This document shows positions 1 to 6,702 of a stretch of 15,395 nt of DNA, in pieces. The stretch is from Candidatus Nealsoniibacteriota bacterium (GTDB lineage Bacteria > Patescibacteriota > Minisyncoccia > Minisyncoccales > MHMH01), in contig JACOYG010000053.1 of NCBI GenBank assembly GCA_016181985.1, forward strand, positions 1-15,395, read 5' to 3'. The notes beneath the pieces were generated by a model. It ran no database searches. It worked only from the letters and a program-made list of their open reading frames with translations, and was not told the origin of the DNA. A program made the position numbers and the translations under genes. Positions within the stretch are counted from its first letter, which is position 1, and the number at the start of each line of letters is the position of its first letter.

Positions 1-33
1 ACTGCTGAACAGCCGACCGCGCAAAAGACTTAA
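1..33 (+). CDS. possible 3' end of an upstream gene (partial)
   Basis: Frame 1 is open from the window edge for ten codons (TAEQPTAQKT) and stops at TAA 31-33. It may be the C-terminus of a gene lying mostly outside the window. Ten codons are too few to establish coding, and no family can be assigned. Confidence 0.25.
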   Translation, partial: TAEQPTAQKT

Positions 34-163
34 TTTTTTAACGCCTTATGAAGTATTTAATCAAAGAACGGAATGTTGCACTTTGGAATAGAACTTACGT
101 CTTGCGACCATAGAAGAACTGCCAAAGGATCTCACCCGCAGGCTTAATAAAATCGTTTGCCTT

Positions 164-2539
164 ATGGCAGCCGGCGGTTTTTTGTTTTTTACGGGAATAT
201 CTTCGGCGCAGGCGGCGCTTCCGACATTCGTCAGTTGCGGCGCGGCTTCCGGAAACGCTAACGCAATTACATTAGCGTTGCCAGCAAGTATCTCCACGAA
301 TGATATCTTGCTGATGTTTCTGGAAACAGCTGCCCAAACAATCACCGTCGCTAATCAAAATGGAGGAACGTGGACTCAAGTAACGAACTCGCCGCAGAAC
401 GAAGGCACTAATACCAGTCTTACTGTTTTTTGGTCTCGTTATAACGGAACGCAGGGTAATCCGGTCACTTCAGATTCCGGAGATCATCAAGTCGGCGCAA
501 TTTGCGCCTACAATGGCGTTGTTACCAGCGGCGACCCGTGGGATGTAACATCCGGCGATGTTGATACTACGAGTGATAATTCCGGAAGCATTCCCGGAGC
601 TACTACATCAGGCCCAGATCGTCTTGTCGTTATCGTGGGGTCGGCCGACGATGATGCCGATACTCCGATTACCGCGGTTTCTAATTCTGATTTGGCTAAC
701 ATTTCTACGGCTAGAGTTAATGCGGAGACAAACCAAGGCAATGACGGCGGCCTTACTGTCTTTGACGGCGAGAAAGCGTCAGCTGGAAGCTATGGGGCTA
801 CCACCATTACATATACTGCGGCAACTACAAAGGGCATGATGACTATTGCGCTAAAGCCACCCGTCACTACCATCGGCAATGGCACCAATCCATCCAGCTC
901 TTCAACCGCGCCCGGAGCTGTGGCCGTTGACTTGGATTCCTTTACTTTACAAACCAACTACTGCTCGCAAGCTGATCCTTCTTCGGATACCGTTTCTTTA
1001 ACAACTTGCGGCATTCCCGTCACCACTTCACAAGTACAATTCAAAGTGAGGATCACTCCGAAATCCCACGCCAACATGCCGGCCCCCGCAGGCTCGACAT
1101 ATTCTGTTACCGGCACCGTCACTTCTTTTACCAGCACCAATTCCCAATCGGGAAGCGATACCAATTCAGCCACCGTCACCATTGATAATGCTTCGCCGGC
1201 CAATGTTACTTCAGCTTCGGGCACGGCAGGGGACGCCCAAGTTTCTCTTTCATGGACCAACCCGGCTGACAGCGATTTCCACAGTTCCGTTGTTTTAAGA
1301 GCAGCCAGCGCCGTGAGCGATACGCCCGTTGAAGGCGCCACATATCTTGTCGGCAACACCATCGGATCAGCCACCGTTGTTTGCGTGGTCGCTTCTCCGA
1401 CCGCCAGCTGTACTAACTCCGGTTTGACCAACGGCACCGCTTACCATTACAAGATTTTCACCAAGGATACCAACGCCAACTATTCGGCCACCGGCGTGGT
1501 GCCGACAGGTTCGCCGTTTACGCCTTCTACGTCGATTATTACTTCCGGAAATTTTTCTTCCGCCACCGCCGCAACCGGCATACCAACTCCGTCCGTCGCC
1601 GGCTCATCGGAATCAATGACCGTTTCAGGGCTATCGGCCAGCACTCTTTATTATTTTGCCATGAAGACCTCTGACGAAGCCCCAAACACGTCGGATATTT
1701 CCAATGTGATAAGCACAACAACTTCGGCCGCAGGGACACCCGAACCAACTCCGACTCCTGCGACAGAAGCTGCGCCGCGGGAAGTAAGTACTCCTGCCCG
1801 AATAATTAAGGTATCTTTTTCAGGGCAAGCATACCCCGGGGCCAAGATAGAAGTTTTAAGAAAAGACACTTCAGCCGAAGACGCGCGCTATCTTACGATT
1901 CCTTTAGAAAGGCATGAAGTGCTAAGCGACGGAAGCTTTGATCTTTCTCCCGGAGCGCTTATTGTGGATGTGTATTTTTTCGCTTTGAGGGCGGAAGATA
2001 AAGACGGCCGGCAAACAAGAATACTTCCTTTCAGCGTTGACTTAAGCGCCACCGATAAATTGGAGGTAAAAGATATTTTAATGCCTCCGACTCTTGATTT
2101 TGAAAGAACAAGGATAAGAAAGGGCGATAGCATGAGAATAATCGGCTATGCCACCCCGGGCGATAAGACAGAAATTGAAATTGATGGTAAAATAATAAGT
2201 GTAGCGAGTCCGTCAAAAACAGGTTTTTATTCTTTTACCACCACTACTCCGAATTTTTCATTCGGCAGCCACTATGCCAGAGTCAGGCAAGTTGGCAGCG
2301 GCGGCAAAACAAGCAATTTTTCAGCTGCAAGAACTTTTCAAATATCACAGCTTTTAGTTCCAAGAGCGGATTTCAATCAGGATAACATTATCAATATTAC
2401 CGATTGGAGCGTATTTCTTTCCAGGTGGAGCTCCAAAGACGAAAAAATTCGATCTACCATAGATATGAATGCCGACGGAAAAATCGATATCAGGGATTTC
2501 AGTATTTTTATCGGAACATTGGTTTCACAAATAAAATAA
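164..2539 (+). CDS. secreted multi-domain protein with FN3 region and C-terminal type I dockerin
   Basis: Large (791 aa) Ser/Thr-rich extracellular protein, probably docked on the cell surface. Seen: a hydrophobic leader ending ISSAQA before ALPTFV (signal peptidase I-like), a beta-rich N-terminal domain (about residues 20-230), a low-complexity beta region (235-342), an FN3-like domain from about 344, a second FN3-like tail ending in YYFAMKTSDEAPNTSDISN, a Pro/Thr linker near 522-540, two further Ig-like beta regions, and a dockerin at 735-791. The dockerin has two EF-hand-like Ca loops: D736-N738-D740...D747 and D767-N769-D771-G772...D778. The start is uncertain: ATG164 leaves the signal peptide without a basic n-region, yet codons just upstream in the same frame read RRLNKIVCL, and the frame is open back to base 92 with no ATG, GTG or TTG. 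The next gene encodes a cohesin, the natural partner of a dockerin. The true substrate is unknown. Confidence 0.85.
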   Translation: MAAGGFLFFTGISSAQAALPTFVSCGAASGNANAITLALPASISTNDILLMFLETAAQTITVANQNGGTWTQVTNSPQNEGTNTSLTVFWSRYNGTQGNPVTSDSGDHQVGAICAYNGVVTSGDPWDVTSGDVDTTSDNSGSIPGATTSGPDRLVVIVGSADDDADTPITAVSNSDLANISTARVNAETNQGNDGGLTVFDGEKASAGSYGATTITYTAATTKGMMTIALKPPVTTIGNGTNPSSSSTAPGAVAVDLDSFTLQTNYCSQADPSSDTVSLTTCGIPVTTSQVQFKVRITPKSHANMPAPAGSTYSVTGTVTSFTSTNSQSGSDTNSATVTIDNASPANVTSASGTAGDAQVSLSWTNPADSDFHSSVVLRAASAVSDTPVEGATYLVGNTIGSATVVCVVASPTASCTNSGLTNGTAYHYKIFTKDTNANYSATGVVPTGSPFTPSTSIITSGNFSSATAATGIPTPSVAGSSESMTVSGLSASTLYYFAMKTSDEAPNTSDISNVISTTTSAAGTPEPTPTPATEAAPREVSTPARIIKVSFSGQAYPGAKIEVLRKDTSAEDARYLTIPLERHEVLSDGSFDLSPGALIVDVYFFALRAEDKDGRQTRILPFSVDLSATDKLEVKDILMPPTLDFERTRIRKGDSMRIIGYATPGDKTEIEIDGKIISVASPSKTGFYSFTTTTPNFSFGSHYARVRQVGSGGKTSNFSAARTFQISQLLVPRADFNQDNIINITDWSVFLSRWSSKDEKIRSTIDMNADGKIDIRDFSIFIGTLVSQIK

Positions 2540-2544
2540 TATTA

Positions 2545-2550
2545 TATAAT
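2545..2550 (+). promoter_or_regulatory. -10 box (TATAAT) directly before the cohesin gene
   Basis: A perfect TATAAT ends six bases before ATG2557, so transcription would begin at or next to the start codon. No convincing -35 box and no Shine-Dalgarno are visible. This suggests a leaderless transcript, but the sequence is AT-rich and the match could be chance. Confidence 0.4.
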
Positions 2551-2556
2551 AAAATA

Positions 2557-4338
2557 ATGACAAAAAACTTTCGTATATTCGCATTCGCATTTTTATTGGC
2601 GCTGTCGGGACTGACTTTTACGCAAGACGCGCAAGCCGCCATTCTCTACGCTTTGCCGGAAAAAAGAGCAATTTTGCCCGGAGAATCGATAAGTGTTGAT
2701 ATCAAAGTCAATACGGAAGATGTTTCTATTAATGCGGCCCAAGCGACAGTGCAGTTTCCTTCAAATATTTTGGAATTGGTTGATTTTGATAATTCTGTTT
2801 CGGCTTTTAATTTTTGGGTGCAAGGACCCCTTATTTCCAACGAAGACGGCACTTTTAAATTTATCGGAGGTACGCCTAACGGAGTATCCGGACAAACGTT
2901 GCAGGTAATTAAAATGACCTTCAAGGCGGTCGGGCAGGGTACTGCTCAAATTTCAATTAACGATGCCGTAGTTACAGCCAATGACGGCAGGGGTACCAAT
3001 GTTTTATCTACGATTGAAGGTACAAGTATTCAAGTAAGCGCGGAAGTAGTTGCTCCGACAGCTCCCGTTATTCCGGTTTCTCCCGCAAGGCCGCCCGCTC
3101 CGGCCGAACAGCCGGAAAGAATTGTGAGAACTCCGGTTGCCGCCGTTGGCTTGCCCATTCAGCCAAAATTACGAATCCCTCTTTATCCCGATGAATCAAG
3201 GTGGTACAACCACTTGGGCGAGACGATTGTTTTTTGGGATGTGCCCGCGGACGTTAACGGAGTAGCCACCGCCATTGATAAAGATCCCAATACGTCTCCG
3301 GAAAGAATCGAAACAGAGTTGTTTACGGGAAAATCATTCGGCGTGCTTAAAGAAGGAATTTGGTATATTCACGTTCAATTTAAAAATAACGTAGGCTGGG
3401 GCAAGACAGCGCACTATAAAATTTCAATTGATACGACCCCGCCCGTGCCGTTTAAAATAAATATTGATCAGCAAGTGAGCGACAGTCCAAGTCCCAGGAT
3501 ATCCTATGAAACATTCGATAGTTTGTCGGGCATATCTAAGGCCTTGATTTTTGTTAATCATCAGGAACCGATAGAGTCGCAGGAAACTTCTCTGACGCTT
3601 CCTTTACAGGGGCCCGGCAAACGCACCGTTCGGGTAAGATTTTTAGATAAGGCCGGAAACAGCGTTGAAGACAGTTTGGAATTTGAAATATTGCCGCTTC
3701 AGACACCGGTAATCGAATCCCTTGCAAAAAGAGTGTCCAGAGATGAGCCGGTGTTTGTTTCAGGAACCGGACTGCCCGACACTTTTATTGATTTGCAAAT
3801 ATCCAGCAAGGCCGGACAAGCCGCTAAAGAAACTATAAAGAGCGATAATCTTGGTAAATGGGCCACATCAATAAAAGAGCCCTTACTGATAGGCAAATAC
3901 ACGATTACCGCCACCGCCCGCGACGAGAGAGGCGCCTTAAGTTATCCTTCCGCTCCTCAAGATTTTTCAGTGAGGCCGCAAACCATAGTGTCCTTTGGGC
4001 AGCTGGACTTTGGTTGGCTTGAAATTTTTATAATCATCGCCTTAATCATACTTTCGGGAGCAGGTTTTTACGGGTGGTATTATTTAGGAATTAAAAGAAA
4101 AAGAGAGGCCTACGCCATTGTTATTGCCCGCGATGTCGAAAAGATGCACAATCTTCTAAAAGATAATTTGGATAAATTAGAAAATAATATAGAAAATTTA
4201 GATAAGTTCGTAAGTCCGATTTCAAAAGAAATTGACTCAACCATGAAAACAGAATCGCTGATTTTTATAAAAAGAATGCAGGAGACCCTTGATAAGATAA
4301 GGAAATACGTCAAAAAAGAAGTTGAGGAAATGAAGTAA
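2557..4338 (+). CDS. membrane-anchored cohesin-domain surface protein
   Basis: 593 aa; probably a surface receptor for dockerin-bearing proteins such as the product of the gene before it. Seen: signal peptide 1-27 (basic MTKNFR, hydrophobic core, AQA before AIL); a cohesin-like beta-sandwich at about 28-165 (ILPGESISVDIKV, then a mid-domain QATVQFPSNILELVDFD, then VIKMTFKAVGQGTAQISI); a Pro-rich linker at about 168-195; three Ig-like beta regions, including a segment with DTTPPVPF; a single transmembrane helix at about 488-510; then a basic stop-transfer KRKRE and about 80 cytosolic residues rich in charged heptad-like helix. ATG2557 was chosen because it gives a proper signal peptide; a longer in-frame start at 2404 would run through the dockerin gene. 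The stop TAA overlaps the ATG of rlmN by one base, so the two are probably co-transcribed. Cohesin assignment rests on fold pattern and context. Confidence 0.82.
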   Translation: MTKNFRIFAFAFLLALSGLTFTQDAQAAILYALPEKRAILPGESISVDIKVNTEDVSINAAQATVQFPSNILELVDFDNSVSAFNFWVQGPLISNEDGTFKFIGGTPNGVSGQTLQVIKMTFKAVGQGTAQISINDAVVTANDGRGTNVLSTIEGTSIQVSAEVVAPTAPVIPVSPARPPAPAEQPERIVRTPVAAVGLPIQPKLRIPLYPDESRWYNHLGETIVFWDVPADVNGVATAIDKDPNTSPERIETELFTGKSFGVLKEGIWYIHVQFKNNVGWGKTAHYKISIDTTPPVPFKINIDQQVSDSPSPRISYETFDSLSGISKALIFVNHQEPIESQETSLTLPLQGPGKRTVRVRFLDKAGNSVEDSLEFEILPLQTPVIESLAKRVSRDEPVFVSGTGLPDTFIDLQISSKAGQAAKETIKSDNLGKWATSIKEPLLIGKYTITATARDERGALSYPSAPQDFSVRPQTIVSFGQLDFGWLEIFIIIALIILSGAGFYGWYYLGIKRKREAYAIVIARDVEKMHNLLKDNLDKLENNIENLDKFVSPISKEIDSTMKTESLIFIKRMQETLDKIRKYVKKEVEEMK

Positions 4339-5333
4339 TGGACCTCGTCAATTTGGACAAAATTTTAGAGAAAGAACCGAAGTACCGCTTAAAGCAGGCA
4401 AAATCAGCTGTTTTTAAAGATCTAATCGAAGATTGGCAAGAAGCTAAAACCTTGCCTCAAGGATTAAGAAAAGAACTGCAAGAGCATTGTCCTCTCCGGC
4501 TTGAAGCAAGTATTTTCGGAACTCCTGACGGCCCATCAAGGGCCCTTTTTAGCTTGCGCGGCGGCCTCAAGGTTGAATCGGTTTTACTTCGCCACAAAGA
4601 CGGCAGAAATACCGTTTGCGTTTCTTCGCAGGTCGGCTGCGTTTTGTGCTGCCAATTTTGCGCCACCGGACAGCTCGGTTTTAAAAGAAATTTAGATTAC
4701 CCTGAAATTACAGATCAGGTTTTATTTTTCGCCCGGCTCTTAAAAAAAGAAAAACAAAAAATTACCAACGTCGTCTTTATGGGAATGGGGGAGCCGTTTT
4801 TGAATTATGACAACGTGCTAAAAACCATAGAGATTTTAAATGACAAAGACGGATTCAATCTTGGGTCAAGGCATTTTTCTATTTCCACCGTCGGCATTGT
4901 TGAGGGAATTAAAAAATTAGCTGAAGAAAATTTCCAGGTCAATTTGGCGGTTTCTTTGCATGCGCCAGACGATAAATTACGCGAAAAGATAATGCCGATA
5001 AATAAAAAATATCCGTTGGAAAAGATACTGGACGCCGTGAATGATTATGTCAAAAAAACAAAAAGAAGAGTTATGTTCGAATACATAATGATTAAAGACG
5101 TGAACGATTCCGACGAGCAGGCGACGAAACTGGCCGAATTATTGAAGAATATTCCGCTATCTTTCGTAAATTTGATTTCTTATAATCCGACAGGCATATT
5201 TAGGCCGTCTTTGCCTGAAAGAATAAAAAGATTTAAGGAGGTTTTAGAAGAAAAAGGCATTTCTGTCACTCAAAGGTATCGTTTTGGTCAGGATATTGCC
5301 GCCGCTTGCGGCCAATTGGCTGGCAAGAGATAA
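4338..5333 (+). CDS. rlmN: dual-specificity 23S rRNA/tRNA adenine-C2 methyltransferase
   Basis: Radical SAM enzyme that methylates C2 of A2503 in 23S rRNA and A37 in certain tRNAs. Seen: the [4Fe-4S]-binding CxxxCxxC as C101, C105 and C108 (GCVLCCQFCATG); the methyl-accepting Cys of the CVSSQVGC motif (C94); the SAM-binding MGMGEPFLNYDNV (about 148-160); and the conserved C-terminal Cys C324 in AACGQL, which forms the thioether/disulfide intermediate in RlmN. All key residues are present. At 331 aa it is shorter than the E. coli protein (about 384), mostly at the N-terminus. Its ATG overlaps the stop of the cohesin gene (TAATG), implying translational coupling. There is no clear functional link to the cohesin protein. 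Confidence 0.96.
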   Translation: MDLVNLDKILEKEPKYRLKQAKSAVFKDLIEDWQEAKTLPQGLRKELQEHCPLRLEASIFGTPDGPSRALFSLRGGLKVESVLLRHKDGRNTVCVSSQVGCVLCCQFCATGQLGFKRNLDYPEITDQVLFFARLLKKEKQKITNVVFMGMGEPFLNYDNVLKTIEILNDKDGFNLGSRHFSISTVGIVEGIKKLAEENFQVNLAVSLHAPDDKLREKIMPINKKYPLEKILDAVNDYVKKTKRRVMFEYIMIKDVNDSDEQATKLAELLKNIPLSFVNLISYNPTGIFRPSLPERIKRFKEVLEEKGISVTQRYRFGQDIAAACGQLAGKR

Positions 5334-5339
5334 TCAAAA

Positions 5340-5348
5340 TGATATAAT
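5340..5348 (+). promoter_or_regulatory. extended -10 promoter (TGATATAAT) before the rpiB leader ORF
   Basis: TG at 5340-5341, one base, then a perfect TATAAT at 5343-5348 form an extended -10 element, which does not need a good -35. ATG5357 lies eight bases downstream, consistent with a leaderless start. It lies just after the rlmN stop and would drive the pentose phosphate genes. Confidence 0.5.
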
Positions 5349-5356
5349 AAGATAAT

Positions 5357-5398
5357 ATGTGCAAAACTTGCGCTAAGCATAATCCCAAAAAGAAATAA
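5357..5398 (+). CDS. 13-residue Cys/Lys leader peptide candidate
   Basis: ATG5357 opens the mini-ORF MCKTCAKHNPKKK, whose TAA (5396-5398) touches the rpiB ATG at 5399 with no gap. It has a CxxC pair and a basic tail. Because it sits right behind an extended -10 box and ends against rpiB, it may be a leader that loads ribosomes for rpiB by termination-reinitiation, or a real micro-protein. It matches no family I recognise, and chance occurrence cannot be excluded at this length. Confidence 0.4.
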   Translation: MCKTCAKHNPKKK

Positions 5399-5860
5399 AT
5401 GACAAAGATAAAAAAAGTTTATATCGGTGCTGACCACGCTGGATTTGAGCTAAAGGAAAAGCTCATGGAGTATTTTAAAGAAAAAAGGATGCTCTACGAG
5501 GACTTAGGGACTCACTCCCCGGACTCTGTCGACTATCCGGATTATGCCATGGCTGTCGCAAGGAGAGTCGCCAAGAAAAAAAATACCAAGGGAATTCTTA
5601 TTTGCGGCACGGGCACCGGCATGGTTATTGCGGCAAACAAGGTTAAGGGAATCAGGGCGGTAGCGGCTTACGATAAGTATTCCGCCAAAATGTCCAGGAA
5701 TGACAACGATGCCAATGTTCTGGGATTGAGGGGAAGATTTTTTCCGTTTGAAAAAGTAAAAGAGATTGTTTCCGTTTGGCTGGCAACGCCTTTCAGCGGA
5801 GAGGCCAGGCACAAAAGAAGAATAAATAAGATTAAGCAGTTTGAAAACAATGAACGTTGA
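5399..5860 (+). CDS. rpiB: ribose-5-phosphate isomerase B
   Basis: Interconverts ribose-5-phosphate and ribulose-5-phosphate (LacAB/RpiB family, no metal). Seen in the 153 aa product: IGADHAGFELK (residues 9-19), the catalytic Cys C69 in CGTGTGM, the anion-binding IAANKVKGIRA, the SAKMSRNDNDANVL segment (95-108), and the C-terminal GEARHKRRINKI. Length is normal for the family. Odd: where E. coli and trypanosomal RpiB have the His thought to help open the furanose ring (SRxHN), this protein has Asp102 (SRNDN). The gene overlaps rpe by 11 bases, so the two are one translational unit. There is no Shine-Dalgarno; the start directly follows the stop of the 13-codon leader. Confidence 0.95.
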   Translation: MTKIKKVYIGADHAGFELKEKLMEYFKEKRMLYEDLGTHSPDSVDYPDYAMAVARRVAKKKNTKGILICGTGTGMVIAANKVKGIRAVAAYDKYSAKMSRNDNDANVLGLRGRFFPFEKVKEIVSVWLATPFSGEARHKRRINKIKQFENNER

Positions 5861-6494
5861 GATTATTCCGGCAATCATTGCTGAATCGCAGGAGGAATTG
5901 TCAGAGAAAATAAATCGGGTCAAGAGCCATGCTAAGCTCATTCAGCTCGATGTGATGGACGGTATTTTTGTGCCGAATAAGTCAATTGATTTTGATTTTG
6001 ATTTGCCCAAGACCGGTTGTAAATTCGAGGCTCATTTGATGCTTAAAAATCCCGATAAGTGGGTGAAAAATAACTGGGAAAAAGTCAGTACGATTTTGAT
6101 TCCAATAGAATCCTGCAAGAATCCCGAAGAACTCGTTGTTTTTTTGAAAAACCATTCGACGCGGCTCATGGCAAGGAAAGTCGGTTTCGCCCTGAATCCG
6201 GAAACTCCATTAGCAAGAATAAAAGATTATTTGGATGAAATAGACCAGGTTTTAATTATGACCGTTAGCCCCGGGTTTTACGGGAGCAAATTTTTACCCG
6301 AAACCTTGGAAAAAGTTAGGCAGTTGAGGAAATTAAAGCCGGACTTGAATATAGAAGTTGATGGCGGCATTACTCCCGAAACAATAAAAATGGCGCTTGA
6401 GGCGGGAGCTAATCTTTTCGTCTCTGGTTCCTACATTTTCAATTCCCAAAATCCCCAAGAAGCAATACGAATCTTATCTAATCTTATCCGGTGA
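5850..6494 (+). CDS. rpe: ribulose-phosphate 3-epimerase
   Basis: Epimerises ribulose-5-phosphate and xylulose-5-phosphate on a TIM barrel. Seen: N-terminal strand IIPAIIAES (usually PSILSAD), QLDVMDGIFVPN (32-43), EAHLML with His62, MTVSPGFYGSKF, EVDGGI with Asp171, and the phosphate-binding VSGSYIF. Acid/base and metal Asp34 and Asp171 and metal His62 are present, but the first metal His of the usual HxDxMD motif is Gln32. ATG5850 was preferred over an in-frame TTG at 5841 because it begins just ahead of the first barrel strand; at 214 aa the length is typical. It overlaps the end of rpiB by 11 bases. The family call is strong; the metal site deserves a check. Confidence 0.93.
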   Translation: MNVEIIPAIIAESQEELSEKINRVKSHAKLIQLDVMDGIFVPNKSIDFDFDLPKTGCKFEAHLMLKNPDKWVKNNWEKVSTILIPIESCKNPEELVVFLKNHSTRLMARKVGFALNPETPLARIKDYLDEIDQVLIMTVSPGFYGSKFLPETLEKVRQLRKLKPDLNIEVDGGITPETIKMALEAGANLFVSGSYIFNSQNPQEAIRILSNLIR

Positions 6495-6502
6495 TAAAAT
6501 TT

Positions 6503-6658
6503 ATGGAAAAGAAAGAAAACAATTATGCTTTTATTGTTGGATATTTGATGATTCCCAATCATCGAAAGTATTCAGCTCTTTTGCGAAAATTTCGGAAATA
6601 TTTTGTTTATTTGGATGGTTTAAAAGAAAAATTAGGCAAATTAAAAGAGCGGGAGTAA
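6503..6658 (+). CDS. small basic protein of unknown function (51 aa)
   Basis: An ATG eight bases after the rpe stop opens a 51-residue frame beginning MEKKENNYAFIVGYLMIPN and ending in a Lys/Glu-rich helix-like tail KEKLGKLKERE. Composition is protein-like (aromatic core, amphipathic basic C-terminus) and it fills the rpe-tkt gap. Its last codons run into an inverted repeat at 6647-6688. No family is recognised. Confidence 0.4.
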   Translation: MEKKENNYAFIVGYLMIPNHRKYSALLRKFRKYFVYLDGLKEKLGKLKERE

Positions 6659-6688
6659 CCTTCGGACTAGCCTTAGGTGTGCCCGCTC
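6647..6688 (+). repeat. inverted repeat before the transketolase gene
   Basis: GAGCGGG (6647-6653) pairs perfectly with CCCGCTC (6682-6688), and an inner ACCT/AGGT can extend the stem. No T-run follows, so it is not a standard terminator. It begins inside the end of the 51-codon ORF and finishes 14 bases before the transketolase ATG, where it could affect translation or RNA stability. Confidence 0.55.
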
Positions 6689-6702
6689 ATCGTGATACCT
6701 TA

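Noticed and set aside
958..1437. Long minus-strand open frame inside the dockerin gene
   Set aside because: It is a shadow frame of the Ser/Thr/Ala-rich coding strand with no start signal and no recognisable motif.
2404..2556. In-frame N-terminal extension of the cohesin protein from 2404
   Set aside because: It runs through the dockerin coding sequence in another frame and would bury the clear signal peptide that starts at ATG2557.
5858..6494. TGA recoding as glycine (Gracilibacteria/Absconditabacteria code)
   Set aside because: TGA ends rpiB and rpe exactly at the expected family C-termini, and no gene has in-frame TGA.
6397..6702. Extended transketolase start at 6397
   Set aside because: It overlaps rpe in another frame and adds about 100 residues with no transketolase similarity; ATG6703 gives the normal N-terminal helix.
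6600..6702. TPP riboswitch before transketolase
   Set aside because: The inverted repeat there lacks the conserved THI-box words, such as CTGAGA; it is only a hairpin.
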